DNA from: Pseudomonadota bacterium
GTDB lineage: Bacteria > Pseudomonadota > Alphaproteobacteria > Sphingomonadales > Sphingomonadaceae
Direction of reading: 5' to 3'
DNA: 34,063 bases
Assembly (NCBI GenBank): GCA_021847605.1
Contig: JAJZQN010000042.1
Location: 1-34,063 of the forward strand
Notes under the pieces: model-generated
Told to the model about the DNA's origin: nothing
Databases searched by the model: none
Seen by the model: only the letters and a program-made list of their open reading frames with translations
Position numbers and translations under genes: made by a program
Shown: piece by piece, positions 1 through 7,659 of the stretch
Position numbering within the stretch: position 1 is the stretch's first letter
Layout of the letters: the number at the start of each line of letters is the position of its first letter

Positions 1-51
1 CGGCAGACCATCGAACATCGGCGCTTGCTTCACCGCAAGCTCGCCGCCTAA
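1..51 (+). CDS. possible C-terminal tail of a gene cut by the window edge
   Basis: An open frame runs from the first base to a TAA at 49-51 and would encode the last 16 residues of a protein ending HRKLAA. Third codon positions are mostly G or C, as in neighbouring genes, which fits real coding sequence. The piece is too short to identify. It could belong to the same accessory element as the resolvase downstream, but nothing in it proves that. Confidence 0.22.
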   Translation, partial: RQTIEHRRLLHRKLAA

Positions 52-245
52 CATCAACCCCCAGACGAGGCCCGCACTCCGCTAATTTACGCCGCGAGTT
101 GCGCCAAATGTTCTGACGACGGACAGTCGCGCGGATGATCAGCGGGAAGGATGGTAACGAGACCCGGTTCGATCCGTCGATATCCTTCACCCTCTACGCG
201 ACACATAATGTGCCCCGCCAGGGTAAACCCGCACGGGAACCCGCC

Positions 246-327
246 TGAGACAAATGACGCGTCTCAAGAGTATCGATGTCCGAAATCCGAGACATGTGAT
301 AGAGCAACGCTAGGATCAAACGAGACA
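246..327. other. candidate resolvase recombination (res-like) site
   Basis: The non-coding stretch before the resolvase gene holds an inverted repeat TGAGAC (246-251) / GTCTCA (261-266) with a 9-base spacer, a second inverted repeat ATGTC (276-280) / GACAT (291-295), and a third GAGACA copy at 322-327. GAGACA is the complement of TGTCTC, resembling the TGTC-type half-sites of Tn3-family resolvases. Res sites of these enzymes usually lie next to tnpR. Function is inferred from position and repeats only. Bases 52-245 show nothing else I can name. Confidence 0.35.
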
Positions 328-336
328 AGAGGCGCC

Positions 337-879
337 ATGCTGGTCGGTTACGCAAGAGTCAGTTCGAACAGCCAATCGCTCGACATCCAGGAGGAGGCAC
401 TGACTGCCGCCGGGTGCAAGAAAATCTTCGCCGAAAAGATGTCCGGACGCTCAACCGCCGACCGTGATCAACTCGCCCTTGCCCTCGATTTTGTCCGTGA
501 GGGCGATACCCTGGTCGTCACCCGCCTGGATCGTCTTGCCAGGAGCGTCGGTGATCTTCACCAGATCATCGAAAGGTTGATGGGAAAAGGCGTGGAGTTC
601 CGATGCTTGGCGCAAGCTGGGGTCAACACTGATACCAGCACCGGGCGCCTCATGATGGGAATCCTCAGCGCTGTCGCGGCCTTCGAATCTGACCTACGGC
701 GAGAGAGGCAGATGGAAGGCGTCGAGAAGGCCAAAGCCGCCGGAAAATACAAGGGCCGCCCCGCCAGCATCGATCCGGCCAAAGTTCGCGAACTCCACGC
801 TTCCGGCATGGGCGCTTCGCAGATCGCCAAGACCATGAAGATCGGCCGCGCCAGCGTCTATCGCGCCCTGGCGGCTTAA
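337..879 (+). CDS. serine recombinase, resolvase/invertase family (TnpR-like)
   Basis: This is a 180-residue small serine recombinase that would cut and rejoin DNA at paired sites. The N-terminus reads MLVGYARVSS, placing the catalytic serine at residue 9. The TRLDRLARS segment (about residues 67-75) carries the conserved active-site arginines, followed by the long E-helix. The C-terminus has a GRP linker and a helix-turn-helix (about 140-178) ending in the usual SxYRAL pattern. Length and layout match Tn3-type resolvases. I start at the ATG at 337 because homology begins there; the in-frame extension back to 151 has no family counterpart and would swallow the repeat-rich presumed res site. 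No transposase is visible, so whether this belongs to a transposon, an integrated plasmid or a solitary locus is open. Confidence 0.9.
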   Translation: MLVGYARVSSNSQSLDIQEEALTAAGCKKIFAEKMSGRSTADRDQLALALDFVREGDTLVVTRLDRLARSVGDLHQIIERLMGKGVEFRCLAQAGVNTDTSTGRLMMGILSAVAAFESDLRRERQMEGVEKAKAAGKYKGRPASIDPAKVRELHASGMGASQIAKTMKIGRASVYRALAA

Positions 880-968
880 TCTTCTGTTTCGATAGCGGAA
901 CGAAAAAGCCATTGGAATTAACGCCGTTGCGTGTGTAGCTGATTCGGCCTCACCAACCTGGAGGCACT

Positions 969-1259
969 ATGACTTACGACACCCGTTTCGCCCTGATCGA
1001 CACTGACGGGGATGCACGCTTCGCCCACATCATCGATGGCACCTTCCAGATCGGCAAAGGGCGCAAGCGTTCGCCCACCAGCATCGCCGAGTTCGCCAGG
1101 GCCATTCTGATCGAAGGTGAAGATGGCCGCTTCATATGCAGCGACGGCCGCAAGCCTGCCGTGCTCAAGTTCAGCGGCCGCGCCAGGAAGGCTGTCGCAT
1201 ATCGCCTGGATCAGACGATCGCGGACAGCCTCGGTATCCCGGCGTCAGGCACACGGTAA
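969..1259 (+). CDS. hypothetical protein, 96 aa
   Basis: This is a small soluble protein that I do not recognise. A good ribosome binding site (GGAGG, about 5 bases before the ATG) and consistent third-position GC support it as a real gene. The sequence is mixed alpha/beta in character, with a basic patch GKGRKRS near residue 30 and a basic segment GRARKAVAYR near residues 70-80. There is no signal peptide, membrane segment or cysteine-rich motif. It lies 89 bases after the resolvase in the same direction and may be accessory cargo. A GC-rich hairpin follows the stop. Confidence 0.7.
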   Translation: MTYDTRFALIDTDGDARFAHIIDGTFQIGKGRKRSPTSIAEFARAILIEGEDGRFICSDGRKPAVLKFSGRARKAVAYRLDQTIADSLGIPASGTR

Positions 1260-1268
1260 CCGAGGAAA

Positions 1269-1295
1269 GGTGAGGCCGTATCGCACGGCCTCGCC
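1269..1295 (+). terminator. GC-rich hairpin after the 96-aa gene
   Basis: Arms 1269-1279 and 1285-1295 pair over 11 positions (GAGGCCGT with ACGGCCTC at the core, one G-T pair) around a 5-base loop, 9 bases after the stop codon. There is no T-tract, so termination would be weak or Rho-assisted. The rest of the 322-base gap up to 1581 has no supported gene; the open frame there is an unlikely N-terminal extension of the transporter. Confidence 0.45.
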
Positions 1296-1526
1296 TGCCG
1301 CCGACCTTCCGCAACCTGCACCTGGTTGACCTGCTCGACTGGTGTGCGACCATGATCCCATGCATCGCGACGCTTATGATGAAATCACGGATCACGCAGC
1401 CGCAGGCCCGATCCCCGCTACCCGCTCCAGCAAGTACCTCCCTCAGATCAATATTTTGCCGCGTCGGGCGGGCATATTGCATTTTTATGTCGCAGGCATG
1501 GCTTTGCGACCTGAATTGCAACCGGT

Positions 1527-1544
1527 CTGTCATGAACTTCCCAT
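1527..1544 (+). promoter_or_regulatory. possible Pho box upstream of the phosphate transporter
   Basis: CTGTCAT-GAAC-TTCCCAT matches the 7+4+7 Pho-box layout (CTGTCAT repeated with a 4-base spacer). The first half is perfect and the second matches 4 of 7. It ends 37 bases before the proposed transporter start, where PhoB could act on a promoter. The functional context (phosphate uptake) raises plausibility; the weak second half keeps this tentative. Confidence 0.4.
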
Positions 1545-1581
1545 AGCGGACGTCCAACATGATGCCGCCGGGGACGATTCT

Positions 1582-3186
1582 ATGAATGCGACGATAAGCA
1601 TGGATGCGGGCGCCGCGCGTCCCGATCTGGACAAGGGGCTGGGCGTCCTTGGCCAGATGGGGTTCGTCGCTGCCATCGTCGCGGCACTTTTTTACGTCGC
1701 CTACAGCATCTATGTCGATGCCAGCGCGGCGGGTGTGGCGCCGACCGCCTATCTGCCCTTCGTCCTTTTGTTCATTGCCCTGCTGATCGCGCTGGGCTTT
1801 GAATTTGTGAACGGTTTTCACGATACCGCCAATGCGGTGGCGACGGTCATCTACACCAATGCCATGCCGGCCCATGTCGCGGTCGTGTGGTCGGGCTTCT
1901 TCAATTTTCTGGGCGTGCTGCTGTCCACCGGGGCGGTGGCGTTCGGCATCGTGTCGCTGCTGCCGGTCGAACTGATCCTGCAAGTCGGGTCGGAAGCCGG
2001 CTTTGCCATGGTGTTCGCGCTGCTGATCGCGGCGATCCTGTGGAATCTTGCCACATGGTGGCTGGGCATTCCGTCTTCCAGCTCGCACACGCTGATCGGC
2101 TCGATCATCGGCGTGGGCGTCGCCAATGCGCTGATTCATGGAAAGAGCGGTACGGCGGGCGTCGACTGGAGTAAGGCGACCGAGATCGGTCAGGCGCTGT
2201 TGTTTTCGCCGCTGATCGGCTTTGGGCTGGCGGCGGCTCTGTTCATCGCGATGAAGCTGCTGGTGCGCAACCGGGCGCTGTACGAAGAGCCGAAAAATGG
2301 GGCGCCGCCGCCGGTCTGGATTCGCGCGTTGCTGATCTTCACCTGCACTGGGGTCAGCTTTGCCCATGGTTCGAACGATGGGCAGAAAGGTATGGGCCTC
2401 ATCATGCTGATCCTGATTGGCACGGTGCCGACCGCCTATGCGCTGAACCGGGCGGTCCCTGTCCAATATACGCAGGAATTTCATGTCAATTCGGCCGCCG
2501 CCGCCGGTGCGCTGAACGTGCCCGTGCCGGCTGGCGCCAGCACCGCGGCTGCGCGCGCTGAAGTGACCCGCTATATCGCCGACAGAAATTACAGCCCCGC
2601 CACCAAAACGGCGCTGGCCGTGCTGGTGCAGGATGTCGACCGTCAGGTCAGCGAATATGGGTCGCTGGCAAAGGTGCCGGCTGCCGCCGTCGAAAATGTC
2701 CGCAACGACATGTATCTGGCCTCCGAAGGGATCAAGCGCCTGAACAAGGAGGACAAAGCGGGCCTGTCGGACGAGGGCAGGGAAGCGTTGGCCGCCTATA
2801 AGGGGTCGCTGGATGCCGGAACGCGCTTCATTCCGACCTGGGTCAAGATCGCGGTCGCCTTTGCGCTGGGCCTTGGCACGATGGTCGGGTGGAAACGCAT
2901 CGTCGTGACCGTCGGGGAAAAGATCGGCAAGTCGCATCTGACCTATGCACAGGGCGCGGCGGCGGAACTGGTGGCGATGGGGACCATTTTCGGGGCCGAT
3001 CATCTGGGCCTGCCGGTATCGACCACCCATGTCCTGTCGTCGGGTGTCGCGGGCACGATGGCGGCCAATCGCGCCGGGCTTCAGATGGCGACGATCCGCA
3101 ACATGCTGATGGCATGGGTGCTGACGCTGCCGGTGTCGATCCTGCTGGCCGGTGGTCTCTATATGCTGTTCTCACAGATGCTGTGA
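1582..3186 (+). CDS. pit: inorganic phosphate transporter, PiT family
   Basis: This inner-membrane low-affinity phosphate carrier (PiT/PHO-4 family, metal-phosphate:H+ symport) has 534 residues. Both inverted family signatures are visible: GFEFVNGFHDTANAVAT near residue 72 and GVSFAHGSNDGQKGMG near residue 257. Hydrophobic segments fill both halves, including a PSSSSHTLIGSIIG stretch and its C-terminal repeat VSTTHVLSSGVAG. Between the halves lies a hydrophilic insert of about 110 residues (about 290-410), common in long bacterial PiT proteins. I start at the ATG at 1582 because the frame back to 1342 encodes nothing membrane-like and would overlap the possible Pho box. No DUF47/PhoU-like partner gene is adjacent, although many pit genes have one. 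Confidence 0.92.
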   Translation: MNATISMDAGAARPDLDKGLGVLGQMGFVAAIVAALFYVAYSIYVDASAAGVAPTAYLPFVLLFIALLIALGFEFVNGFHDTANAVATVIYTNAMPAHVAVVWSGFFNFLGVLLSTGAVAFGIVSLLPVELILQVGSEAGFAMVFALLIAAILWNLATWWLGIPSSSSHTLIGSIIGVGVANALIHGKSGTAGVDWSKATEIGQALLFSPLIGFGLAAALFIAMKLLVRNRALYEEPKNGAPPPVWIRALLIFTCTGVSFAHGSNDGQKGMGLIMLILIGTVPTAYALNRAVPVQYTQEFHVNSAAAAGALNVPVPAGASTAAARAEVTRYIADRNYSPATKTALAVLVQDVDRQVSEYGSLAKVPAAAVENVRNDMYLASEGIKRLNKEDKAGLSDEGREALAAYKGSLDAGTRFIPTWVKIAVAFALGLGTMVGWKRIVVTVGEKIGKSHLTYAQGAAAELVAMGTIFGADHLGLPVSTTHVLSSGVAGTMAANRAGLQMATIRNMLMAWVLTLPVSILLAGGLYMLFSQML

Positions 3187-3437
3187 TTCGGCCAAATCGC
3201 TGCCCTTGGGATGACGGCCGATGCCGCAACAGCGCGGCATCCCCCCAGCATGACCATTGCATGACGGAAGCTTAATATGACTTTCCGCGCCGGTGAGCGC
3301 ACAAGCGTCTTCGGCGGAACGGGGAAAATCTCCTCCCCCCCCTGACCCTCTCCGTTCCGCCAAAGAGGGAAGTGCGCGCATGGCCGGTCAATCAATTTTT
3401 GCAGTCCGTATCGGGCGCGGCAAAGCGATGGTCCGTC

Positions 3438-3857
3438 ATGCTGGCGCATCCCGCTAACCCCGGCATGGCGGACAGCCGCCCTACTCTGGCCGGTTTGGGG
3501 CAGACCTTGTTGCTGGTCGTGCTGGCGATTGCGGCGCTCGCGATCAGCAGCGCCTTTTTCTATCGCATGGAACGCCATGCGGCCGATGGCCGGCCCGACC
3601 TGTTGCCCGGCGTCACCCTGATCAATGCAAGCCCGCCCGGATCGGGCGTGATCGTCACCAGCCTGCGGTCGGATGGCGGCGCGGCACATGGCGGCATGGC
3701 GGTGGGCGATGCCGTCGTGTCAATCGACGGTACCCCCATCCATTCGCTGGATCAGGCCAGCCACTATCTGATAGGGACACATCGGCCCATGGTCACGATC
3801 GGCCTTGTCCGGGGGGATCATCGGCTTGCGATAGCACTGGACCGTTCGAGGACGTAA
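3438..3857 (+). CDS. membrane-anchored PDZ-domain protein
   Basis: This short protein (139 residues from this ATG) has one N-terminal membrane helix (LLLVVLAIAALAISSAFF) followed by a single periplasmic PDZ domain: GVIVTSL, then GGMAVGDAVVSIDGTPI, then a final strand RLAIAL. That is the PDZ fold of HtrA-type proteases, but there is no protease domain. The stop lies one base before the response-regulator ATG, so it is co-transcribed with the two-component pair and may sense or present periplasmic ligands to it. The start is uncertain: an in-frame GTG at 3372 and an ATG at 3465 are alternatives, and none has a good ribosome binding site. Confidence 0.75.
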   Translation: MLAHPANPGMADSRPTLAGLGQTLLLVVLAIAALAISSAFFYRMERHAADGRPDLLPGVTLINASPPGSGVIVTSLRSDGGAAHGGMAVGDAVVSIDGTPIHSLDQASHYLIGTHRPMVTIGLVRGDHRLAIALDRSRT

Positions 3858-3858
3858 G

Positions 3859-4548
3859 ATGAGCCAGAAATTGCTGGTGGTAGAGGATGACGCGGCGACG
3901 GCCGCCTTCATCGTCAAGGGGCTGACCGAGGCGGGCTATACCGTCGATCAGGCTGATAACGGGCGCGACGGGCTGTTTCTGGCCAGCGACGGCAGCTATG
4001 GCGCGATCATCCTCGACCGGATGATCCCGGCGATGGACGGCATGGCGGTGCTGCGGGCGTTGCGTGCGGCCAATATCGAAACGCCGGTCATCATCCTGTC
4101 GGCGCTCGGTACGCCCGAACATCGGGTAGAGGGGCTGACGGGCGGTTCGGACGATTATCTGGTCAAACCCTTCAGTTTTGCCGAATTGCTGGCACGGGTG
4201 CAGTTGCTGCTGCGCCGGTCGGGCGGGAACGGCAATGGCGTCGTCACGACATTGCGGTTCGAAGATCTGGAAATGGACCTGCTGTCGCGGCGGGTGAAGC
4301 GCGGTGGCAATGTCGTCGATCTGCAACCGCGCGAATTTCGCCTGCTCGAATATTTCCTGCGCCACGCCGATCAGGTCGTGACCCGCACCATGTTGCTGGA
4401 AGGCGTGTGGGATTATCATTTCGACCCCGGCACCAATGTCATCGACGTGCATGTCAGCCGCCTGCGCCGCAAGCTGGACGACGGCTGGGACAATCCGTTG
4501 CTGCATACGGTGCGGGGCGTCGGCTATCGGCTGGGCCTTGGCAACTGA
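3859..4548 (+). CDS. OmpR/PhoB-family DNA-binding response regulator
   Basis: This cytoplasmic regulator has 229 residues. The receiver domain has the acidic pair E9-D10-D11, phospho-acceptor Asp53 in IILDRMIP, Ser81 and conserved Lys103 in LVKPF. The C-terminal winged helix (about 130-225) shows LQPREFRLLEYFLRH and the recognition region VIDVHVSRLRRKLD, ending GVGYRLG as in the OmpR class. It sits between the PDZ protein (one base apart) and its kinase (three bases apart), so the three form one operon. Target genes cannot be read from the sequence. Confidence 0.92.
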   Translation: MSQKLLVVEDDAATAAFIVKGLTEAGYTVDQADNGRDGLFLASDGSYGAIILDRMIPAMDGMAVLRALRAANIETPVIILSALGTPEHRVEGLTGGSDDYLVKPFSFAELLARVQLLLRRSGGNGNGVVTTLRFEDLEMDLLSRRVKRGGNVVDLQPREFRLLEYFLRHADQVVTRTMLLEGVWDYHFDPGTNVIDVHVSRLRRKLDDGWDNPLLHTVRGVGYRLGLGN

Positions 4549-4551
4549 TCC

Positions 4552-5952
4552 GTGAGCCGCTGGCGCCTTCTGTCGCGTTTGCCCCTGTCGCGGCTGACTG
4601 TCACACGTTTCGTGGTGCTGGCCTTTCTCTGTCAGTTTCTGGTGACGAGCGGCGTGCTGTTGTTCGTCCAGCAAAGCAGCAAGCGCGCCGCCGTGGAGGC
4701 GGAGGCAGAGGCGGCGCATGACTTGCGTGACGAACTGACCGCCATCTGGCGAATCGGTGGGCAGGAGGCTCTGACGCGGGCGATCCGGGCGCGGTTGCTC
4801 GCAGCGCCCAATGAGTCCGTCGCCCTGCTGGTGGTGGATCGGCAGGGGAAAGTTTTGGCGGGTAATCTGGGCGCCTGGCCCGCCACATTAGGCGACGGGC
4901 GCGGGTGGCAGGCGATCAGCCTGTACCGTATCGGGCGCGCCGATGCGGAGCCAATTGGCGTTACGACCCAAAGGCTGGGCGATGGCAACCGGCTGCTGAC
5001 CGGCGTCGTCATGTCCGACAGCCTGCGCCTGACCGCCATTTATGAAGAGGCGCTGACCATCGCCTTCGTCGCCAGCCTGACGCTGACGTTCGGGGTGGCG
5101 ATCATATTGGGCCGGTTGCTGGCGCGACAGGTGTCGGCGATTGCCGAAACCGCCAATGATGTGGGCTATGGCGCGCTGCATCGGCGGGTCGAAACCGATG
5201 GCAGCGGCGATGCTTTCGACCGGCTGGGCCGTTCCATCAACGCCATGCTGGAACGGATCGATACGCTGGTCAGCCAGTTGCGCATGATGACGGACGGGCT
5301 GGCCCATGACCTGAAATCCCCGGTCACGCGGCTGGTCGCGGTGGTGGAACAGGCGATCGTGCGGACGCAGGATGGCGCGGCGCTCGACGCGCTGGATGCG
5401 GTGCGGCGCGAGGCGGAAACCTTGCAGGCGATGCTGTCCACCGCATTGCTGATCAGCCGGACCGAGGCGGGTTTCGGTGCCGATATGCTGAAACAGACGG
5501 ACATTGATGATCTGTTGCGCGATCTGGCGGAAATTTATGGGCCGCTGGTGGAGGAAAGCGGGTTCGATCTGCTGGTGTCGGCACCGGCCGGGCTGCGCTT
5601 TCCCCTGCATCGCGATCTGGTCAGCCGGGCGCTCGCCAATCTGGTGGAAAATGCCGTCCATTATGCCGAAGGCGGCAACCGCATCACCCTGACGGCGCGG
5701 ATCGACGCGGCGAGCGATGGTCTGGTTCTGATAGTGGCCGATAATGGACCGGGCATTCCCGCCGCTCAGCATGCCGATGCGATGAAGCGTTTCGGCCGTC
5801 TGGACCCGGCGCGGGCAAAGCCGGGTTCGGGGCTGGGGCTGGCGCTGGTGGAGGCGGTCGCACGCCTGCACAAGGGACAGGTGACGCTGACCGACAACGG
5901 ACCGGGCTTGCAGGTGGTGATGCGGCTGGGCGGCGTCGTGGCAGAGGCCTGA
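4552..5952 (+). CDS. two-component sensor histidine kinase
   Basis: This 466-residue membrane kinase begins at a GTG three bases after the regulator stop. Membrane helices lie near residues 18-38 and 164-188 and flank a periplasmic sensor domain of about 125 residues. They are followed by a HAMP linker and the phosphorylation helix GLAHDLKSPVTRL with His252. The ATPase domain has an N box (LANLVENAVHYA), a G1 box (DNGPGIP) and a G2 box (GSGLGLALVEAV). It is the partner of the preceding regulator. The sensed signal is unknown; the linked PDZ protein suggests an envelope cue (inference). Confidence 0.92.
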   Translation: MSRWRLLSRLPLSRLTVTRFVVLAFLCQFLVTSGVLLFVQQSSKRAAVEAEAEAAHDLRDELTAIWRIGGQEALTRAIRARLLAAPNESVALLVVDRQGKVLAGNLGAWPATLGDGRGWQAISLYRIGRADAEPIGVTTQRLGDGNRLLTGVVMSDSLRLTAIYEEALTIAFVASLTLTFGVAIILGRLLARQVSAIAETANDVGYGALHRRVETDGSGDAFDRLGRSINAMLERIDTLVSQLRMMTDGLAHDLKSPVTRLVAVVEQAIVRTQDGAALDALDAVRREAETLQAMLSTALLISRTEAGFGADMLKQTDIDDLLRDLAEIYGPLVEESGFDLLVSAPAGLRFPLHRDLVSRALANLVENAVHYAEGGNRITLTARIDAASDGLVLIVADNGPGIPAAQHADAMKRFGRLDPARAKPGSGLGLALVEAVARLHKGQVTLTDNGPGLQVVMRLGGVVAEA

Positions 5953-6037
5953 CCATCTCCGGCTCTGCCTGTTACGGGCTATCGCCGGTCTTGGCCGATG
6001 TCAGCCCGCGTTGGCGATGCGGCCGGTTGTCCGTGTC

Positions 6038-7084
6038 TTACGGGTTCTGCGTGTCGCCTGGCGGGGCGGAACTGCCCCGTTCGATCAGGGTAAAGGTGAA
6101 CGGGCTTGTCTGCTTCATGCCGTTGACCAGCGCGTCGATGACCTGCCGGCCCATATCCTCCAATGGCTGACGAACGGTGGTCAGTGGTGGCCAGGATGTA
6201 TGGCTGGCGGGCGTATCGTCGAAACCCACGACTGACAGATCCTCGGGAATGCGCAGGCCCATACGGTGCGCCAGCGTCAGCACGCCCAGAGCCATGTCGT
6301 CATTGGTGGCAAATATAGCGCTGGGCGGATCGGCGCGTGACAGCAGCTTCTCTCCCGCCTCGATCCCCGACGCGAAATCGAATCGCCCCTCCACATACAG
6401 GCTGACGTCGTCCGACAGTCCGGCCATGGTCAGGCCGTCGCGAAATCCCTCGACCCGTTCCAATGCCGCCCGGTGGGTCGATGGCGGCGTGATAATGGCG
6501 ATCCGTTTGTGGCCAAGGGCGATCAGATGATCCGCCACCATGCGTCCTGCTTCGCGTTCGGGCGTCTGGATGGTGAAGGCGGCGGTCCCGACCGATCCTG
6601 CGATCCGCGCGCAGGGCAGGCGCAGTTCGTCCAGCCGGGCCAGCAATGCCTCGTCATCAGCCAGCGGCGGCACCAGCATCACGCCATCCGGCCGCAATGC
6701 CGCGATCAGCCGTTCCAATACATCGAACCGCTCTTCGCCCCCCGGCGAAATCGGCTCCACCACCAGATGATAGCCAAGGTCGCGGCATCGCTCCGCCGCG
6801 CCATATTGAATGCCGCTGGTATAGGCTGGCGCCGGATTGCTGTAGAGATAGGCGATCATGAAGGATCGCCCGCCCGCCAGCCGCCGGGCCGACTGATTGG
6901 GGCGATAGCCCAGCTCGGCAATCGCGGCCTCCACCCGTTCGCGCAGGGGCTGGCTGACATTGGGCGCCTTGTTGACCACGCGCGATACCGTCTTGATCGA
7001 AACCTGCGCCAGGGCAGCGACGTCGTGGATACTGGTCATCGAAGGGGCGGCACCGGCTGGCTGGGGAACGGATGATCCTGTCAT
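6038..7084 (-). CDS. LacI-family transcriptional regulator
   Basis: This repressor-type regulator has 348 residues. The N-terminal helix-turn-helix reads SIHDVAALAQVSIKTVSRVVN, followed by the hinge helix YRPNQSARRLAGG. The rest is the periplasmic-binding-protein-like effector domain that normally binds a sugar (FATNDDMALGVL and VVGFDDTP are typical). The helix-turn-helix normally starts within a few residues of the N-terminus, so the ATG at 7039 is a real alternative start. No sugar transporter, glycosidase or TonB receptor is adjacent, so it is an orphan regulator here and its ligand cannot be inferred. It converges on the kinase gene. Confidence 0.9.
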   Translation of the reverse strand: MTGSSVPQPAGAAPSMTSIHDVAALAQVSIKTVSRVVNKAPNVSQPLRERVEAAIAELGYRPNQSARRLAGGRSFMIAYLYSNPAPAYTSGIQYGAAERCRDLGYHLVVEPISPGGEERFDVLERLIAALRPDGVMLVPPLADDEALLARLDELRLPCARIAGSVGTAAFTIQTPEREAGRMVADHLIALGHKRIAIITPPSTHRAALERVEGFRDGLTMAGLSDDVSLYVEGRFDFASGIEAGEKLLSRADPPSAIFATNDDMALGVLTLAHRMGLRIPEDLSVVGFDDTPASHTSWPPLTTVRQPLEDMGRQVIDALVNGMKQTSPFTFTLIERGSSAPPGDTQNP

Positions 7085-7171
7085 GCAGGGGCAGGGTGGC
7101 AGTTGGCAAGATGGCTCGCCTTAAACTATGCGTCATCTGTCTTGGAACGTGACGGCCAGAGGAAATGCGAT

Positions 7172-7366
7172 ATGGGCGACGTGATTAACCTGCGTCAGGC
7201 GCGCAAGGTCAGGGCGCGGGCCGACAGGGCGCAGGCGGCCGACGCCAATCGCGTCAAATTCGGCCGCACCAAAGGCCAGAAACAGGCCGATGCCGCCGCC
7301 GAAGAAAAAGCGCGCAACGCTGTGGAAGGCGCTTTCCGCGAGGGGCGACTGGAAGGCGAAGAATAA
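7172..7366 (+). CDS. DUF4169 family small basic protein
   Basis: This 64-residue protein begins MGDVINLRQARK and continues with a very basic, alanine-rich helix (KVRARADRAQAADANRVKF) and GRTKGQKQADAAA. That is the pattern of the DUF4169 family found in Alphaproteobacteria, whose function is unknown. Composition predicts mostly helix; no membrane segment is seen. AGAGGA upstream of the ATG at 7172 supports this start over the in-frame ATG at 7103. Confidence 0.82.
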   Translation: MGDVINLRQARKVRARADRAQAADANRVKFGRTKGQKQADAAAEEKARNAVEGAFREGRLEGEE

Positions 7367-7385
7367 ACGGGGCTTCGCGCTTTTT
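7356..7385 (+). terminator. hairpin plus T-run overlapping the DUF4169 stop
   Basis: GCGAAG (7356-7361) pairs with CTTCGC (7373-7378) around an 11-base loop, followed by GC and then five T (7381-7385). The layout is that of a weak intrinsic terminator. The gap to argG continues to 7659 and otherwise holds only the repeated 67-base element. Confidence 0.45.
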
Positions 7386-7450
7386 CTCTTTCCTACGCGA
7401 TGGACGGCAGGGGACTATCATCCTCCATCCGGTCGCACGTCCCGCCCGCG

Positions 7451-7517
7451 CTTTCCGATAGGATCAGGTGCTGGCAAGAAAATTTCAAAATCGCCGGGAA
7501 ATATGCGAAGCTAAGCC
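7451..7517 (+). repeat. 67-base element, copy 1 (upstream of argG)
   Basis: This block matches the minus-strand block at 14431-14497 at 54 of 67 positions with no gaps. The last 24 bases (7494-7517, beginning CCGGGAAATATG and ending GCTAAGCC) are identical, and the outer segment CTTTsCGATAG and middle segment AAAATkTCAAAAT are nearly so. It ends 142 bases before the argG start; the other copy ends 144 bases before motA. Orientation relative to the downstream gene is the same. Function is unknown; a shared promoter, a regulator site or a small dispersed repeat are all possible. Confidence 0.7.
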
Positions 7518-7659
7518 CGTGACCTCCTACAGGGCATCGCCAAAATTCGTGCGTCCGAATCGGCGCTGGCGTGCGTGTCTGGTTGCGCTCTGGCCCCTTG
7601 GCTGATACCGGCCCGCCCATTGTCATTGCGCCATTTCAGCAGAGAAGAGTCGCCCGCTC

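Noticed and set aside
151..336. 62-residue N-terminal extension of the resolvase
   Set aside because: Small serine recombinases begin within a few residues of the YARVS motif, and the extension covers the presumed res repeats.
1171..3030. 619-aa minus-strand open frame opposite the PiT gene
   Set aside because: The product is Arg/Gln/His/Asp-rich with no fold or family pattern; it is the complement shadow of a high-GC gene with clear PiT signatures.
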